A stretch of DNA of 64,000 bases from Candidatus Eisenbergiella merdavium (lineage in GTDB: Bacteria; Bacillota; Clostridia; Lachnospirales; Lachnospiraceae): NCBI GenBank assembly GCA_019119595.1, contig DWWS01000036.1, positions 18,571 through 82,570 of the forward strand, in the 5' to 3' direction. Below, piece after piece: positions 6,952 through 15,070 of this stretch (its first letter is position 1; every line of letters begins with the position of its first letter). A model generated the notes under the pieces. That model saw nothing but the letters and a program-made list of their open reading frames with translations. It made no database searches and was not told the DNA's origin. The translations under genes were made by a program, and so were the position numbers.

Positions 6952-8053
6952 GTGCATCCTCTTCCGTAAAATTGATTTCATCGACCGCCGCCAGAATCTG
7001 CTCATCCGTGACGGACCGGTCAAGGACAGCCTTTCCGATCCTTTTCAGGAGGACGAAGCGGATCTGTCCGTTCTCCATCTTTTTATCCGATTTCGTGAGC
7101 TTAAGGATCTGCTCCGGCTCCAGCTCGTCAACTGAAATAGGTAAGTTGAAGGGGACAAACATATCCCGGATCTCATAATATTCCTCCATGGGAAGCATTT
7201 CCTTTTTCCAGGAGATAAATGCGGCAGCCACACAACCCAGGGCCACGCATTCTCCGTGCGTGAGGGCGAAATCCTTCGCCTTTTCAATGGCATGGCCGAT
7301 GGTATGCCCCAGATTCAAAAGAGCGCGTTCTCCCTTTTCCTCCGGATCATTTTCCACGATCTTCCGCTTGATCTCACAGCTTCTGCGCACCAGCTCAGCC
7401 ATCACCTCAGGCTCTCTGTCGCAGATCTCATACATATTGGCGATCAGCCATTCATAATATCTGGCGTCCGCGATCAGGGCCGATTTCATTGCCTCAGCAA
7501 AGCCGCTGTAAAACTGCCTTGCCTCCAGGGTCGCAAGCGTGCTCAGATTCATATAAACAAGCCTGGGCATATGGAAGGCTCCCACCATGTTCTTGTAGCC
7601 GTCAAAATCCACGCCCGTCTTGCCGCCGATACTGCTGTCAACCTGAGACAGCAGGGTGGTCGGGATCTGGACGAAGGCGATTCCCCTCAGATAAGTCGCC
7701 GCCGCATAGCCGGTCAGATCTCCTGCCACGCCTCCTCCCAGAGCAAGCAGGCAGTCCTTTCTCCCGAAATGCCTCTCGATCAGGAAGGTATAAAGAGAAC
7801 GCACTGTATCCAGATTCTTATTTTCCTCTCCCGCGGGAAAAGCAAAACGTTCTGTCTGAATTCCCGCATCCGCGAGCGCGCTTTCCACTTCGGCCGCATA
7901 CAGCGGCTCCACATGGGAATCCGTGACGATACAAAGCTTTCTTTCCCCCAAGCCCAGCGCTTTCAGCTCGCCGCCAAGAGCGGTGAAATCCTTTTCAAAT
8001 ACGATATCGTAGCAGGGCTCCCCGTCCCGGGAAACCGTAATCCTTTTTTCCAT
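6944..8053 (-). CDS. aroB: 3-dehydroquinate synthase
   Basis: 369 residues from the ATG at 8053 with GAGG six bases upstream. It converts DAHP to 3-dehydroquinate in the shikimate pathway, using NAD and a divalent metal. Motifs include the NAD-binding GGGVAGDLTGY, TTLLSQVDSSIGGKTGV, and metal-binding residues around NLGHTIGHAIE and THGECVALG. A strong terminator-like hairpin lies only 24-48 bp upstream, with no visible promoter between, so expression may depend on read-through from sepF. Its pairing with lspA and rluD is a co-transcription arrangement rather than a pathway link. Confidence 0.95.
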   Translation of the reverse strand: MEKRITVSRDGEPCYDIVFEKDFTALGGELKALGLGERKLCIVTDSHVEPLYAAEVESALADAGIQTERFAFPAGEENKNLDTVRSLYTFLIERHFGRKDCLLALGGGVAGDLTGYAAATYLRGIAFVQIPTTLLSQVDSSIGGKTGVDFDGYKNMVGAFHMPRLVYMNLSTLATLEARQFYSGFAEAMKSALIADARYYEWLIANMYEICDREPEVMAELVRRSCEIKRKIVENDPEEKGERALLNLGHTIGHAIEKAKDFALTHGECVALGCVAAAFISWKKEMLPMEEYYEIRDMFVPFNLPISVDELEPEQILKLTKSDKKMENGQIRFVLLKRIGKAVLDRSVTDEQILAAVDEINFTEEDAHE

Positions 8054-8076
8054 AATAACCTCATTTTTATGCTCAT

Positions 8077-8101
8077 AAAAAGTGTGCGCCCTGGCGCACA
8101 C
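8077..8101 (-). terminator. Intrinsic terminator between sepF and aroB
   Basis: A perfect 9-bp GC-rich stem (GTGTGCGCC at 8082-8090, GGCGCACAC at 8093-8101) is followed on the minus strand by TTTTT (8081-8077). It ends 40 bp after the sepF stop and 24 bp before the aroB ATG. Confidence 0.8.
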
Positions 8102-8141
8102 CCGCTCTGTATGGCTTCGCTTTCTTCACCGGCCTTTCTTC

Positions 8142-8651
8142 TTATCGAAATCCGGGTACATCAACAGAACCATTGAAGATATCCTGGAAATCTCCGGAAA
8201 TATCCACGCTGGCCGGCGTAATGATAAATATGTACTGTGAGATCTTCTGCAGATTGCCGCTGATCGCAAAGCAGGAGCCGGAAGTAAAATCAATGATCCT
8301 CTGGGCGATCTCCACATCCAGTCCCTCCAGATTCAAAACCACCGTTCTGTTTGCCAGAAGGGTTTCGGTAATCTCCCTTCCATCCTCAATGCTTGTGGGC
8401 TTGATCACACAGACCTCCATCCCCGCCCCGGAGGACTTGCGCGCCTGCTTGATCGGTGTTATCTTCGGGGACGTTTTTCTGGGGCGATCCTCCTCATCCT
8501 CTACAGGTGCAGCCTTTGTTTTTCTGGACGTCAGCCTGGAAACCTTTTCCTCCGGCTCTTCATAATCGTATTCATCGTCATCGTACTCATCATCATAGTC
8601 ATCATCGCCGTTCAGTTTCATGTAGCTCAGGAAACGGTCCATAACACTCAT
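8142..8651 (-). CDS. sepF: Cell division protein SepF
   Basis: 169 residues. A short N-terminal amphipathic, membrane-targeting helix (MSVMDRFLSYMKL) is followed by a very acidic Asp/Glu/Tyr linker (about 15-60), then the SepF core, which bundles FtsZ filaments and tethers the Z-ring to the membrane. Core motifs include RTVVLNLEGLD and QRIIDFTSGSCFAI. It follows the yggS-like gene by 38 bp, the usual Firmicute neighbourhood. Together with MinCDE elsewhere in the window it covers division-ring assembly and placement. Confidence 0.93.
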   Translation of the reverse strand: MSVMDRFLSYMKLNGDDDYDDEYDDDEYDYEEPEEKVSRLTSRKTKAAPVEDEEDRPRKTSPKITPIKQARKSSGAGMEVCVIKPTSIEDGREITETLLANRTVVLNLEGLDVEIAQRIIDFTSGSCFAISGNLQKISQYIFIITPASVDISGDFQDIFNGSVDVPGFR

Positions 8652-8689
8652 TCTGCTAATCTCCTTATTTTAACCTGGCGGACCATGGA

Positions 8690-9382
8690 TCAGATCTGCC
8701 AGGAGCGTTCACCAAATATGCCCGTGCCGACTCTGACAAATGTAGCGCCCTCCTCACAGGCCGTTTCATAATCGCCCGTCATTCCCATGGACAGGCAAAC
8801 CATATGTACATTATCAATGTTTTTCCCTTCCATGTCAACAGATAACTTCCGGATTACCCGGAAAAAAATTCTGTTTTCTTCCGGATTATCTGTCAGAGGC
8901 GCGATCGTCATCAGGCCGCAGACCTCAATTCCCGGCAGGGCGGCTGCCCCTCTTACCAGCTCTTCAGCACCATCGGGGCTGACTCCGAATTTGCTCTCCT
9001 CTCCCGCCGCGTTCACCTCAATCAGGATTTTCACAACCGTGTTCTGCTTCACAGCTTCCCTGCTGATCTCCTCTGCAAGCCGCAGAGAGTCCACGCTGTG
9101 AATCATGGCGACCTTTCCCACCAGATATTTCACCTTATTTCGCTGCAGGTGTCCGATCATATGCCAGCGGATATCGGAGGGAAGCTGCGGGATCTTGTCC
9201 ATCAGCTCCTGCACCTTATTTTCTCCAAAATCGCGGATTCCCGCCTCATATGCCTCAAGGATCATTTCCACTGGCTTCGTCTTGCTCACCGCGATCAGCG
9301 TCACATCCTCCGGCGGCCGTCCCGCCCGTTTGCATGCCTGCCTGATATTTTCCTGTACTGTATGCAGATTTTCTCTGATCAT
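8690..9382 (-). CDS. YggS/PLPBP-family PLP homeostasis protein
   Basis: 230 residues forming a single TIM-barrel of the alanine-racemase N-domain type. The PLP lysine lies in LIAVSKTKP near residue 35, and HMIGHLQRNK, VNAAGEESKFG and SMGMTGDYE are family signatures. It binds pyridoxal phosphate without known catalysis and buffers cellular PLP and amino-acid pools. The sepF neighbour is conserved across Firmicutes and Cyanobacteria. It sits between sepF and the HlyD-like gene with short gaps, so all three are probably one transcript. Confidence 0.92.
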   Translation of the reverse strand: MIRENLHTVQENIRQACKRAGRPPEDVTLIAVSKTKPVEMILEAYEAGIRDFGENKVQELMDKIPQLPSDIRWHMIGHLQRNKVKYLVGKVAMIHSVDSLRLAEEISREAVKQNTVVKILIEVNAAGEESKFGVSPDGAEELVRGAAALPGIEVCGLMTIAPLTDNPEENRIFFRVIRKLSVDMEGKNIDNVHMVCLSMGMTGDYETACEEGATFVRVGTGIFGERSWQI

Positions 9383-9408
9383 GCTCTCCCGCCTTTCTCA
9401 TAGCAGCC

Positions 9409-10788
9409 CTAATATACCAGCTCATCGTCATTCACAGTCTCCGCGTCCAAAACGATACGGTCATAGGCGCTCAGGCCATAGGTTGTGTTCGATTTGACAA
9501 TGGCGTACTCATCGTTCTGCGAAAGGATCTGAATTTCCTTAAAATCGGCGTAGCCCTTATTGATGTTGTAAACTCCTGTCAGCACCGCGCTTCTGGAAAT
9601 GGTGTAGGTATCCGTCGAATCCGGCTTCACCAGGTCGTCTCCGACCGTAAGAACGGAATTGTCGATGTAGTAATCCTCATCCGTTTCCTGATAGATAGTG
9701 GTGGCGATAAATTCCGTGGTCGCCTCCCCCTCCTCCGTATAGGTCTCAAGAAGGACTCCGTCCGCGCCGTTCGTCCCCTTCGTCAGGTATTCCTTCGGGA
9801 CGAGGAAAAATTCCTTTTCCGCGATGGCGGAATTGGGAACCTTCAGACCGGCTTCCGCCTCTGTGATCAGCTCGATATCAATAAAGCGTTCCGTACAGGA
9901 GGAGATCATGGAATTGTTAAAATCCAGACAGACGTAGGTATTTCCATCCCCGTTATCAAGCACGCTCACTTCCGCCCAGGACACGTTCCGGTTTTTCAGG
10001 AAACGAACCTGCACATATTCCTCCTCAAGAAGGAACTGGGCGAGTTCCTCATCAGTCTGGATCACGATGGACCAGTTTTCATTCGTAACCAGCTTATAAA
10101 TGGGATCTCCCGCAGAAACCAGATCATTGTTCAGAAGCTGATTCTTCTGGTAGGCAGACTCATCAAACAGCTCCTCCGTGATCTGGTCCGCGCTCAGCGC
10201 CTCATAACCGTCCGTGGAATAGACCACGATACCTGATTCCGGAGCGTTGCAGAAGGTTACAAAGGAGGAGCTTCCAAGACTTTCCAGATCAGCCAGAATA
10301 CTTTCATTGGAAATCTTCAGCGCCGTGCCCTCAAGCGTATACTTAAAATCATAAGCCGTTTCAAAATGCTTCCTGTCAAAGCCCTCCATGAAGCCGGACG
10401 CCTCGCTTTTGACCTCCGCCAGATCATCGGAGGAAAGCTGGCCGTCCTCCGCCTCTCCCGCTTCAAACATTTCCTTCAGCTCTCCGCTCTCGTCCACGCT
10501 GCACACCAGCTTTCCGGAGCCAACGCGTTCGCCTTCTCTTGCATAATAATTAATATAACCGGAGTCCGTGCTCGCAACCACGGTTTCCGCTCTCAGCGCG
10601 ATCCCCTTATAGACGCTGTCCACGGACAGGGAGCCTGTCCTCACCTCATATGGCTGTATCTGCTTTTGTGTAAAATAGAGAAAAACACAAATGATGATGT
10701 AAATAAAGATCACGCTGAAAATAATGATTCCCAGATTGATATTCAGCGGCTTTCTGTACTGTCTTATTTTACCATTCTTTCCGGCCAA
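9409..10788 (-). CDS. HlyD-like membrane-anchored protein
   Basis: 459 residues if translation starts at the TTG at 10788, which has GGAGG eight bases upstream; an earlier in-frame TTG at 10806 lacks a ribosome binding site. After a short basic N-terminus there is one membrane helix (about 18-41), then an extracellular part that begins with the barrel-sandwich pattern of HlyD/biotinyl-lipoyl proteins (TGSLSVDSVYKGIALRAE, then REGERVGSGKLV) and ends in beta-rich repeats. No partner ABC or RND transporter is nearby. Its fixed place beside sepF and yggS suggests an envelope or division role, which is inference. Confidence 0.78.
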   Translation of the reverse strand: MAGKNGKIRQYRKPLNINLGIIIFSVIFIYIIICVFLYFTQKQIQPYEVRTGSLSVDSVYKGIALRAETVVASTDSGYINYYAREGERVGSGKLVCSVDESGELKEMFEAGEAEDGQLSSDDLAEVKSEASGFMEGFDRKHFETAYDFKYTLEGTALKISNESILADLESLGSSSFVTFCNAPESGIVVYSTDGYEALSADQITEELFDESAYQKNQLLNNDLVSAGDPIYKLVTNENWSIVIQTDEELAQFLLEEEYVQVRFLKNRNVSWAEVSVLDNGDGNTYVCLDFNNSMISSCTERFIDIELITEAEAGLKVPNSAIAEKEFFLVPKEYLTKGTNGADGVLLETYTEEGEATTEFIATTIYQETDEDYYIDNSVLTVGDDLVKPDSTDTYTISRSAVLTGVYNINKGYADFKEIQILSQNDEYAIVKSNTTYGLSAYDRIVLDAETVNDDELVY

Positions 10789-10810
10789 TCCGCATTCCTC
10801 CGGCAAACAT

Positions 10811-10839
10811 AAGGACGCCGCGCAGCGCGAGGCATCCTT
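10811..10839. repeat. GC-rich hairpin upstream of the HlyD-like gene
   Basis: The minus-strand transcript would fold AAGGAUGCC against GGCGUCCUU with an inner CGCG/GCGCG stem. It lies between the terminator at 10847-10871 and the TTG start at 10788, and no U-tract follows. Confidence 0.6.
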
Positions 10840-10846
10840 GGTATGA

Positions 10847-10871
10847 AAAAGCCCCGGAAACCGGGGCTTTG
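10847..10871 (-). terminator. Intrinsic terminator after the P-loop gene
   Basis: A 10-bp stem (AAAGCCCCGG / CCGGGGCTTT, 10849-10871) with a 3-base loop is followed by T residues on the minus strand, ten bases after the stop of the small P-loop gene. This is one of the clearest intrinsic terminators in the window. Confidence 0.88.
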
Positions 10872-10880
10872 TCTTTCTAT

Positions 10881-11303
10881 TTAAAGAGATACAACAATCT
10901 TCGACTTCAGGCTATCCGGCAATTCATTTTCGTCCTTTGATACACTGAGTACAAAGTCAACGTGATAGGCATCACTGATCTTATCAAGCTTTTCAACGGC
11001 CGGGAGGATGTCATTGTCGTCTCCCAGTCCGGAGATGGTCAGAAAGCTGTCCAGGTACATTTTTTCAAGGTCACGGTCCTGGGAAATGATCCCACAAACG
11101 AAGCCCATGAACTCCGAGCAATTCTCAATCATGAACTCACGGACATCGATCAGTCTCACCTTATTGTTCAGCTCAAACATGTGCTTGGTGCTTTTATCCA
11201 GATATACAACGCTTCCCGAAATCTCCTTTACTTCGCTGTTGACCTTATCCAGCAGCTGTTTGGTCTTGCCTTTCCCCTTTTTGCCTACGATTAACTGAAC
11301 CAT
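10881..11303 (-). CDS. Small P-loop ATPase-like protein, function unknown
   Basis: 140 residues from the ATG at 11303 with AGGAGG upstream. The only clear motif is an N-terminal Walker A (GKKGKGKTKQL, about residues 8-18). The following SGSVVYLDKS and RLIDVREF segments look like the first strands of a P-loop fold, but no Walker B or nucleic-acid-binding motif is evident. It is far shorter than most P-loop ATPases. The gene has its own promoter and terminator, so it is a separate transcription unit after the cell-shape operon. I do not recognise a specific function. Confidence 0.72.
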   Translation of the reverse strand: MVQLIVGKKGKGKTKQLLDKVNSEVKEISGSVVYLDKSTKHMFELNNKVRLIDVREFMIENCSEFMGFVCGIISQDRDLEKMYLDSFLTISGLGDDNDILPAVEKLDKISDAYHVDFVLSVSKDENELPDSLKSKIVVSL

Positions 11304-11355
11304 TGCGATCCCTCCTAAAGTAAATTGACGCCTGCACGCCTTTGAGATATGTCTT

Positions 11356-11384
11356 ATTATAGATGAAATCCAATGAAAAAACAA
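11356..11384 (-). promoter_or_regulatory. Promoter of the small P-loop gene
   Basis: Minus-strand TTGTTT (11379-11384) and a perfect TATAAT (11356-11361) with a 17-bp spacer, about 52 bp upstream of the ATG and just past the end of the carboxypeptidase gene. Confidence 0.65.
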
Positions 11385-11389
11385 CCTTT

Positions 11390-12373
11390 TTAAGCAATTA
11401 CATTTAAAAGCCTCGTCATCTGCTCATAAAGGACGTCTCTTGCCGTCGCTTTCAGAATGACGGAGATATAGGGACTGCCCGCCGTATCCCTCGCAAGCAG
11501 GATCAGACAGCTTCCCGCAGCGCTGGTGGTTCCCGTCTTCCCGCCAATCACCGTCACCTGTCCGGGCGCCTTATAGGTTCCGGTCAGATACTGATTCGTG
11601 GTGTTGAAGGAAAGGGTTTTGGAATTCCCGTCGCTGTCCATATAGACCGTTTCATAGCTGGTCATATGGATGATCTCGCTGATCAGATCGTACTGAAGCG
11701 CCTCGTTGAACATCAGATACATGTCGTAGGCGGTCACATAATGGTTGTCCGCCGTCAGTCCGTGAGGATTTGAGAAATGGCTGTTCGTCGCGCCGATGGC
11801 CACCGCCTCCTCGTTCATCAGCTCCGCAAAGCCCTCGATGCTGCCGCCGATGTGGACGGCAATCGCGGCCGCGGCATCATTTGCCGAGCGGATCAGAAGC
11901 GCGTGCAGCGCCTGATTCAGCGTGAGCTGATCTCCCACCTCAAGCCCGCAGAGCGTAGCTCCGGACTCGGTGATCATGGCCTCCTGCGTCACCGTGATCG
12001 TATCGTCCGTGTTGCCGTATTTCAGTGCGACCACTGCGGTCATGATCTTGGTCAGGCTTGCCGGATTCAGCCGCTCGTGAATATTTCTCGCGTAAAGCAC
12101 CTCATGGTTATTCAGGTCAAAAAGTCCCGCCGCCGTCAGCGCCTCCGTATCCACTCCCGCAGTATCCGTCCCCACATCGGACGTGGCCACGCAAAGATCC
12201 TGCGCAAAGGACTCCGCCACGGTTCCTGCGGAATCGTCCCCAATCCGGAAGCTGGAAACATCGGAGGCAGGATCGTAGGCAAGCGGAATCTCCTTTCCGC
12301 CGCAGCCAGGCATCAAAAAAAGGAGCGCCGCCGCGCAGAGCAGGGCCACGCCCCTCTTAAAGCATGTTTTCAT
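11390..12373 (-). CDS. D-alanyl-D-alanine carboxypeptidase, predicted lipoprotein
   Basis: 327 residues from the ATG at 12373, just past the mgsA stop; no strong Shine-Dalgarno is seen, so coupling to mgsA is likely. A signal peptide ends in LFLMPGC, a slightly atypical lipobox. The serine-peptidase S11 motifs follow in order: SLTK (SxxK), SAND (SxN) and KTGTTSA. The enzyme trims the terminal D-Ala of peptidoglycan pentapeptides and would act outside the membrane. It is the last gene of the cell-shape operon. A role in sporulation, as for DacF-type enzymes, is possible but not shown. Confidence 0.9.
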   Translation of the reverse strand: MKTCFKRGVALLCAAALLFLMPGCGGKEIPLAYDPASDVSSFRIGDDSAGTVAESFAQDLCVATSDVGTDTAGVDTEALTAAGLFDLNNHEVLYARNIHERLNPASLTKIMTAVVALKYGNTDDTITVTQEAMITESGATLCGLEVGDQLTLNQALHALLIRSANDAAAAIAVHIGGSIEGFAELMNEEAVAIGATNSHFSNPHGLTADNHYVTAYDMYLMFNEALQYDLISEIIHMTSYETVYMDSDGNSKTLSFNTTNQYLTGTYKAPGQVTVIGGKTGTTSAAGSCLILLARDTAGSPYISVILKATARDVLYEQMTRLLNVIA

Positions 12374-12374
12374 T

Positions 12375-12770
12375 TTATTTGTACATTTCACGCCACTCCA
12401 GATCTCCTCTGTCAAGTGATTTGATTAAAAGCTCAGCCGTGGCTACGTTCGTCGCCAGAGGGATATTGTGAATATCGCACAGCCGCACCACGTTATTTAC
12501 ATCCGGCTCATGGGACTTAGAGGTCAGCGGATCGCGAAGAAAGATCACAAGGTCGATCTGATTATGCTCGATCTGCGCTCCGATCTGCTGCTCTCCGCCA
12601 AGATGTCCGGCAAGGAACTTATGCACGTTCAGATTGGTGACTTCCTCAATCAGCCTTCCCGTCGTCCCTGTCGCGTAAAGCTCGTTTTTGCTTAAGATCC
12701 CCCTGTAAGCGATACAGAAATTCTGCATCAGCTTCTTTTTTGCGTCATGCGCAATCAGTGCAATATTCAT
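12375..12770 (-). CDS. mgsA: Methylglyoxal synthase
   Basis: 131 residues from the ATG at 12770, nine bases after AGGAG; a GTG two codons upstream is too close to the ribosome binding site. It converts dihydroxyacetone phosphate to methylglyoxal and phosphate, a bypass of lower glycolysis. Family signatures include [10 protein letters not shown], the phosphate-binding [17 protein letters not shown], and the catalytic Asp in FLRDPL. It lies between rodA and the carboxypeptidase. The rodA-mgsA link recurs in Clostridia and probably reflects co-transcription. Confidence 0.95.
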   Translation of the reverse strand: MNIALIAHDAKKKLMQNFCIAYRGILSKNELYATGTTGRLIEEVTNLNVHKFLAGHLGGEQQIGAQIEHNQIDLVIFLRDPLTSKSHEPDVNNVVRLCDIHNIPLATNVATAELLIKSLDRGDLEWREMYK

Positions 12771-12787
12771 AGCCACCTTCTCCTATA

Positions 12788-13900
12788 CTAGTAATTTTTT
12801 TTCCTCTGCAATCGGACATTCAGCACGAATCCCATTCCTATGAAAAGGCTGACCAGCGACGTTAATCCATAGCTGACAAAGGGAAGCGGGATTCCGGTAT
12901 TCGGCATGATCATCGTGGTCACGGCAATGTTCATAAAGCTCTGAAAGCCGATGATCGCCGCCATTCCGGATGCAATGATGGTTCCGGCCAGATCCTTTGA
13001 CTGTCTGGCTATGGAGATGCATTCCAGCGCGATGAGGAAAAGAAGGATGATCACTGCGCATGAGCCCACAAATCCCAGCTCTTCCCCTACCACGGTAAAG
13101 ATGAAATCCGTCTCCGCCTCCGAAATGAAATTGCCGTTTTTTACCGACGTTATCACATTATTGTTCAGGCCCTTTCCCCAAAGCTGGCCCGAACCTATTG
13201 CCATGACTGAATTGAGCTGCTGATAGGCTTCCGTATCCGCATACTGTTCCGGATTCAGCCAGGCGAGAATACGCGTGAGCTGGTATCCTCTGATCAGCGT
13301 CTGTCCGGGCTGCATCACAAGATAAAGCAGCACGGCAAAAGCCGGAACAGCCACCGCAAGGATCGCCCCTATGATCCTGTAGCTGATCCCTCCCACGAAC
13401 ATCAGCACGCAGAAAAGAATGCAGTAAAGAATCGTTGTGGAAAGATTCGGCTCCATATACAAAAGGACGACGGCCGGCAGCATCAGCAGTACACACAGGG
13501 AAAGGATCCTGAAGGTATTTAGTCTTTCCCTATTCTTAATAATAAACTGTGCGTAGAATAAAATCAATAAAATTTTTGTAATTTCTGAGGGCTGAAACTG
13601 GAACAGATGAGGGATATTGATCCAGCGCGTGGCGCCGTTTACCTCCTCGCCCCAGATCAGGACTGCCACAAGCATGCCGATGGATGACACGTAATACAGC
13701 CAGTACAGCCGCAGGAGCCAGGAATAGTCGATCACGGAAACGATCACCATGAGCACCATTCCCAGCGCCACGCCCGCGATCTGCTTCTGCTGCAGGGAGG
13801 AGTCCGCGCTTCCTACCGCCATAATACCGATTATGGAAATCAGAAGCAGAAACAGAACCAGCTTGAAGTCATAATTCTTTAGTTGATATCTTTTAAACAT
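12788..13900 (-). CDS. rodA: RodA peptidoglycan glycosyltransferase (SEDS family)
   Basis: 370 residues with about ten membrane helices. SEDS signatures are present: GATRWINIP with FQPSEITKI, a central loop with the conserved Asp region (EAETDFIFTVVGEELG), and NTGIPLPFVSYG near the C-terminus. It polymerises lipid II into glycan strands of the lateral wall, working with the class B PBP encoded upstream and with MreBCD. GAGGAAAAC precedes the start. Family membership is certain; RodA rather than FtsW or SpoVE is chosen because of the mre/PBP2 context. Confidence 0.93.
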   Translation of the reverse strand: MFKRYQLKNYDFKLVLFLLLISIIGIMAVGSADSSLQQKQIAGVALGMVLMVIVSVIDYSWLLRLYWLYYVSSIGMLVAVLIWGEEVNGATRWINIPHLFQFQPSEITKILLILFYAQFIIKNRERLNTFRILSLCVLLMLPAVVLLYMEPNLSTTILYCILFCVLMFVGGISYRIIGAILAVAVPAFAVLLYLVMQPGQTLIRGYQLTRILAWLNPEQYADTEAYQQLNSVMAIGSGQLWGKGLNNNVITSVKNGNFISEAETDFIFTVVGEELGFVGSCAVIILLFLIALECISIARQSKDLAGTIIASGMAAIIGFQSFMNIAVTTMIMPNTGIPLPFVSYGLTSLVSLFIGMGFVLNVRLQRKKNY

Positions 13901-13933
13901 GTTTTCCTCATTCTGTCAGAGAGCGCAGCCCGC

Positions 13934-14206
13934 TCATAATGTCTGATTGCGAAGATCCAGGATCGGGATATCCGCATACAGGGTGGGGTTCTTCCCCCTT
14001 CCTCTGAGCGCGGATTTGCTGATCTGTATCTCCATATTGTTCGTGTCGATCTTCATATATTTGGATATCACCTCCGCGATATCCTTCTTGATCATTTCCA
14101 GCATTTCCGGAGAGCAGCCGGCCCGGTCGGAGATCAGCAGAATCTTCAGTCTGTCCTTTGCCACCTGCCTTGAGGTTTTCCTTTTAAAAAGATTGCGTAT
14201 TCTCAT
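13934..14206 (-). CDS. minE: Cell division topological factor MinE
   Basis: 90 residues, the usual MinE length. An N-terminal membrane-targeting and MinD-contact helix (MRIRNLFKRK, then KDRLKILL) precedes the dimerisation domain that gives topological specificity (KYMKID through LYADIPIL). MinE stimulates MinD ATPase activity and drives pole-to-pole oscillation. Its start overlaps the minD stop as ATGA, giving tight coupling. Having MinE rather than only DivIVA/MinJ sets this organism apart from Bacillus subtilis and is common in Clostridia. Confidence 0.94.
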   Translation of the reverse strand: MRIRNLFKRKTSRQVAKDRLKILLISDRAGCSPEMLEMIKKDIAEVISKYMKIDTNNMEIQISKSALRGRGKNPTLYADIPILDLRNQTL

Positions 14207-15012
14207 CCGATCCGTCCCTCCTGACTTTTATGAAAAATTCCCGTGAATCTTGTCCAAAGGGAAACCGGATGCTCCAGATCCAGAAAAGGGACTTCCTTTC
14301 CAAGAACCCTGCAGCAGATGTTCTGATAGGCCTGCCCGGCCAGCGTATTGTTTCCGACCAGGGGTTCGCCCTGATTGGTGGCGATCACCACGTTTTCATC
14401 ATCTGGCACGATCCCGATCAGGGGGATCGCAAGAATATCCACAACGTCTCCCGAAGTCATCATATCGCCGCGGCGGACCATGTCGTAGCGCATCCGGTTG
14501 ATGACCAGATCGATCCGCGCGAAATCGTGGGCCTCCAGAAGGCCGATGATGCGGTCTGCATCGCGGATGGCAGACACCTCAGGCGTGGTGACGACAAGCG
14601 CCCTGTCCGCTCCGGCAATGGCGTTTTTAAAGCCCTGCTCGATGCCTGCCGGACAGTCCAGGATGATGTATTCAAACTGTCCCTTCAGATGCTCGATCAG
14701 CTTGATCATCTGGCTTTCATTGACCGCGGTTTTGTCCCGTGTCTGTGCGGAAGGCAGAAGATACAGGCCGGAATAGCGCTTATCCTTGATCAGCGCCTGC
14801 TTGACGCGGCAGTTTCCCTCCACCACATCCACCAGATTATAGACGATCCGGTTCTCCAGCCCCATGACCACATCCAGATTTCTGAGGCCGATGTCCGTGT
14901 CGATCAGCACGACCCGCTTGCCCATGGCAGCAAGGCCCGTGCCGACGTTCGCGGTTGTGGTCGTCTTGCCCACGCCGCCTTTTCCTGATGTAACGACAAT
15001 TACTTCACTCAT
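14203..15012 (-). CDS. minD: Septum site-determining ATPase MinD
   Basis: 269 residues. The deviant Walker A GKGGVGKTTTTA near residue 10 and the switch motif DTDIGLRNLD identify the ParA/MinD family. CPAGIEQGF corresponds to the Walker B/switch II region. A basic amphipathic C-terminal tail (LWTRFTGIFHK) should be the membrane-targeting helix. ATP-bound MinD dimers recruit MinC to the membrane and are released by MinE. GGAGG precedes the ATG. It is flanked by minC and minE in the standard order. Confidence 0.96.
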   Translation of the reverse strand: MSEVIVVTSGKGGVGKTTTTANVGTGLAAMGKRVVLIDTDIGLRNLDVVMGLENRIVYNLVDVVEGNCRVKQALIKDKRYSGLYLLPSAQTRDKTAVNESQMIKLIEHLKGQFEYIILDCPAGIEQGFKNAIAGADRALVVTTPEVSAIRDADRIIGLLEAHDFARIDLVINRMRYDMVRRGDMMTSGDVVDILAIPLIGIVPDDENVVIATNQGEPLVGNNTLAGQAYQNICCRVLGKEVPFLDLEHPVSLWTRFTGIFHKSQEGRIG

Positions 15013-15070
15013 GCAAATACCTCCGATTCGGAATATTTGTCCCCTGAGCGCCGTTTGGACGGTCAGTGAT

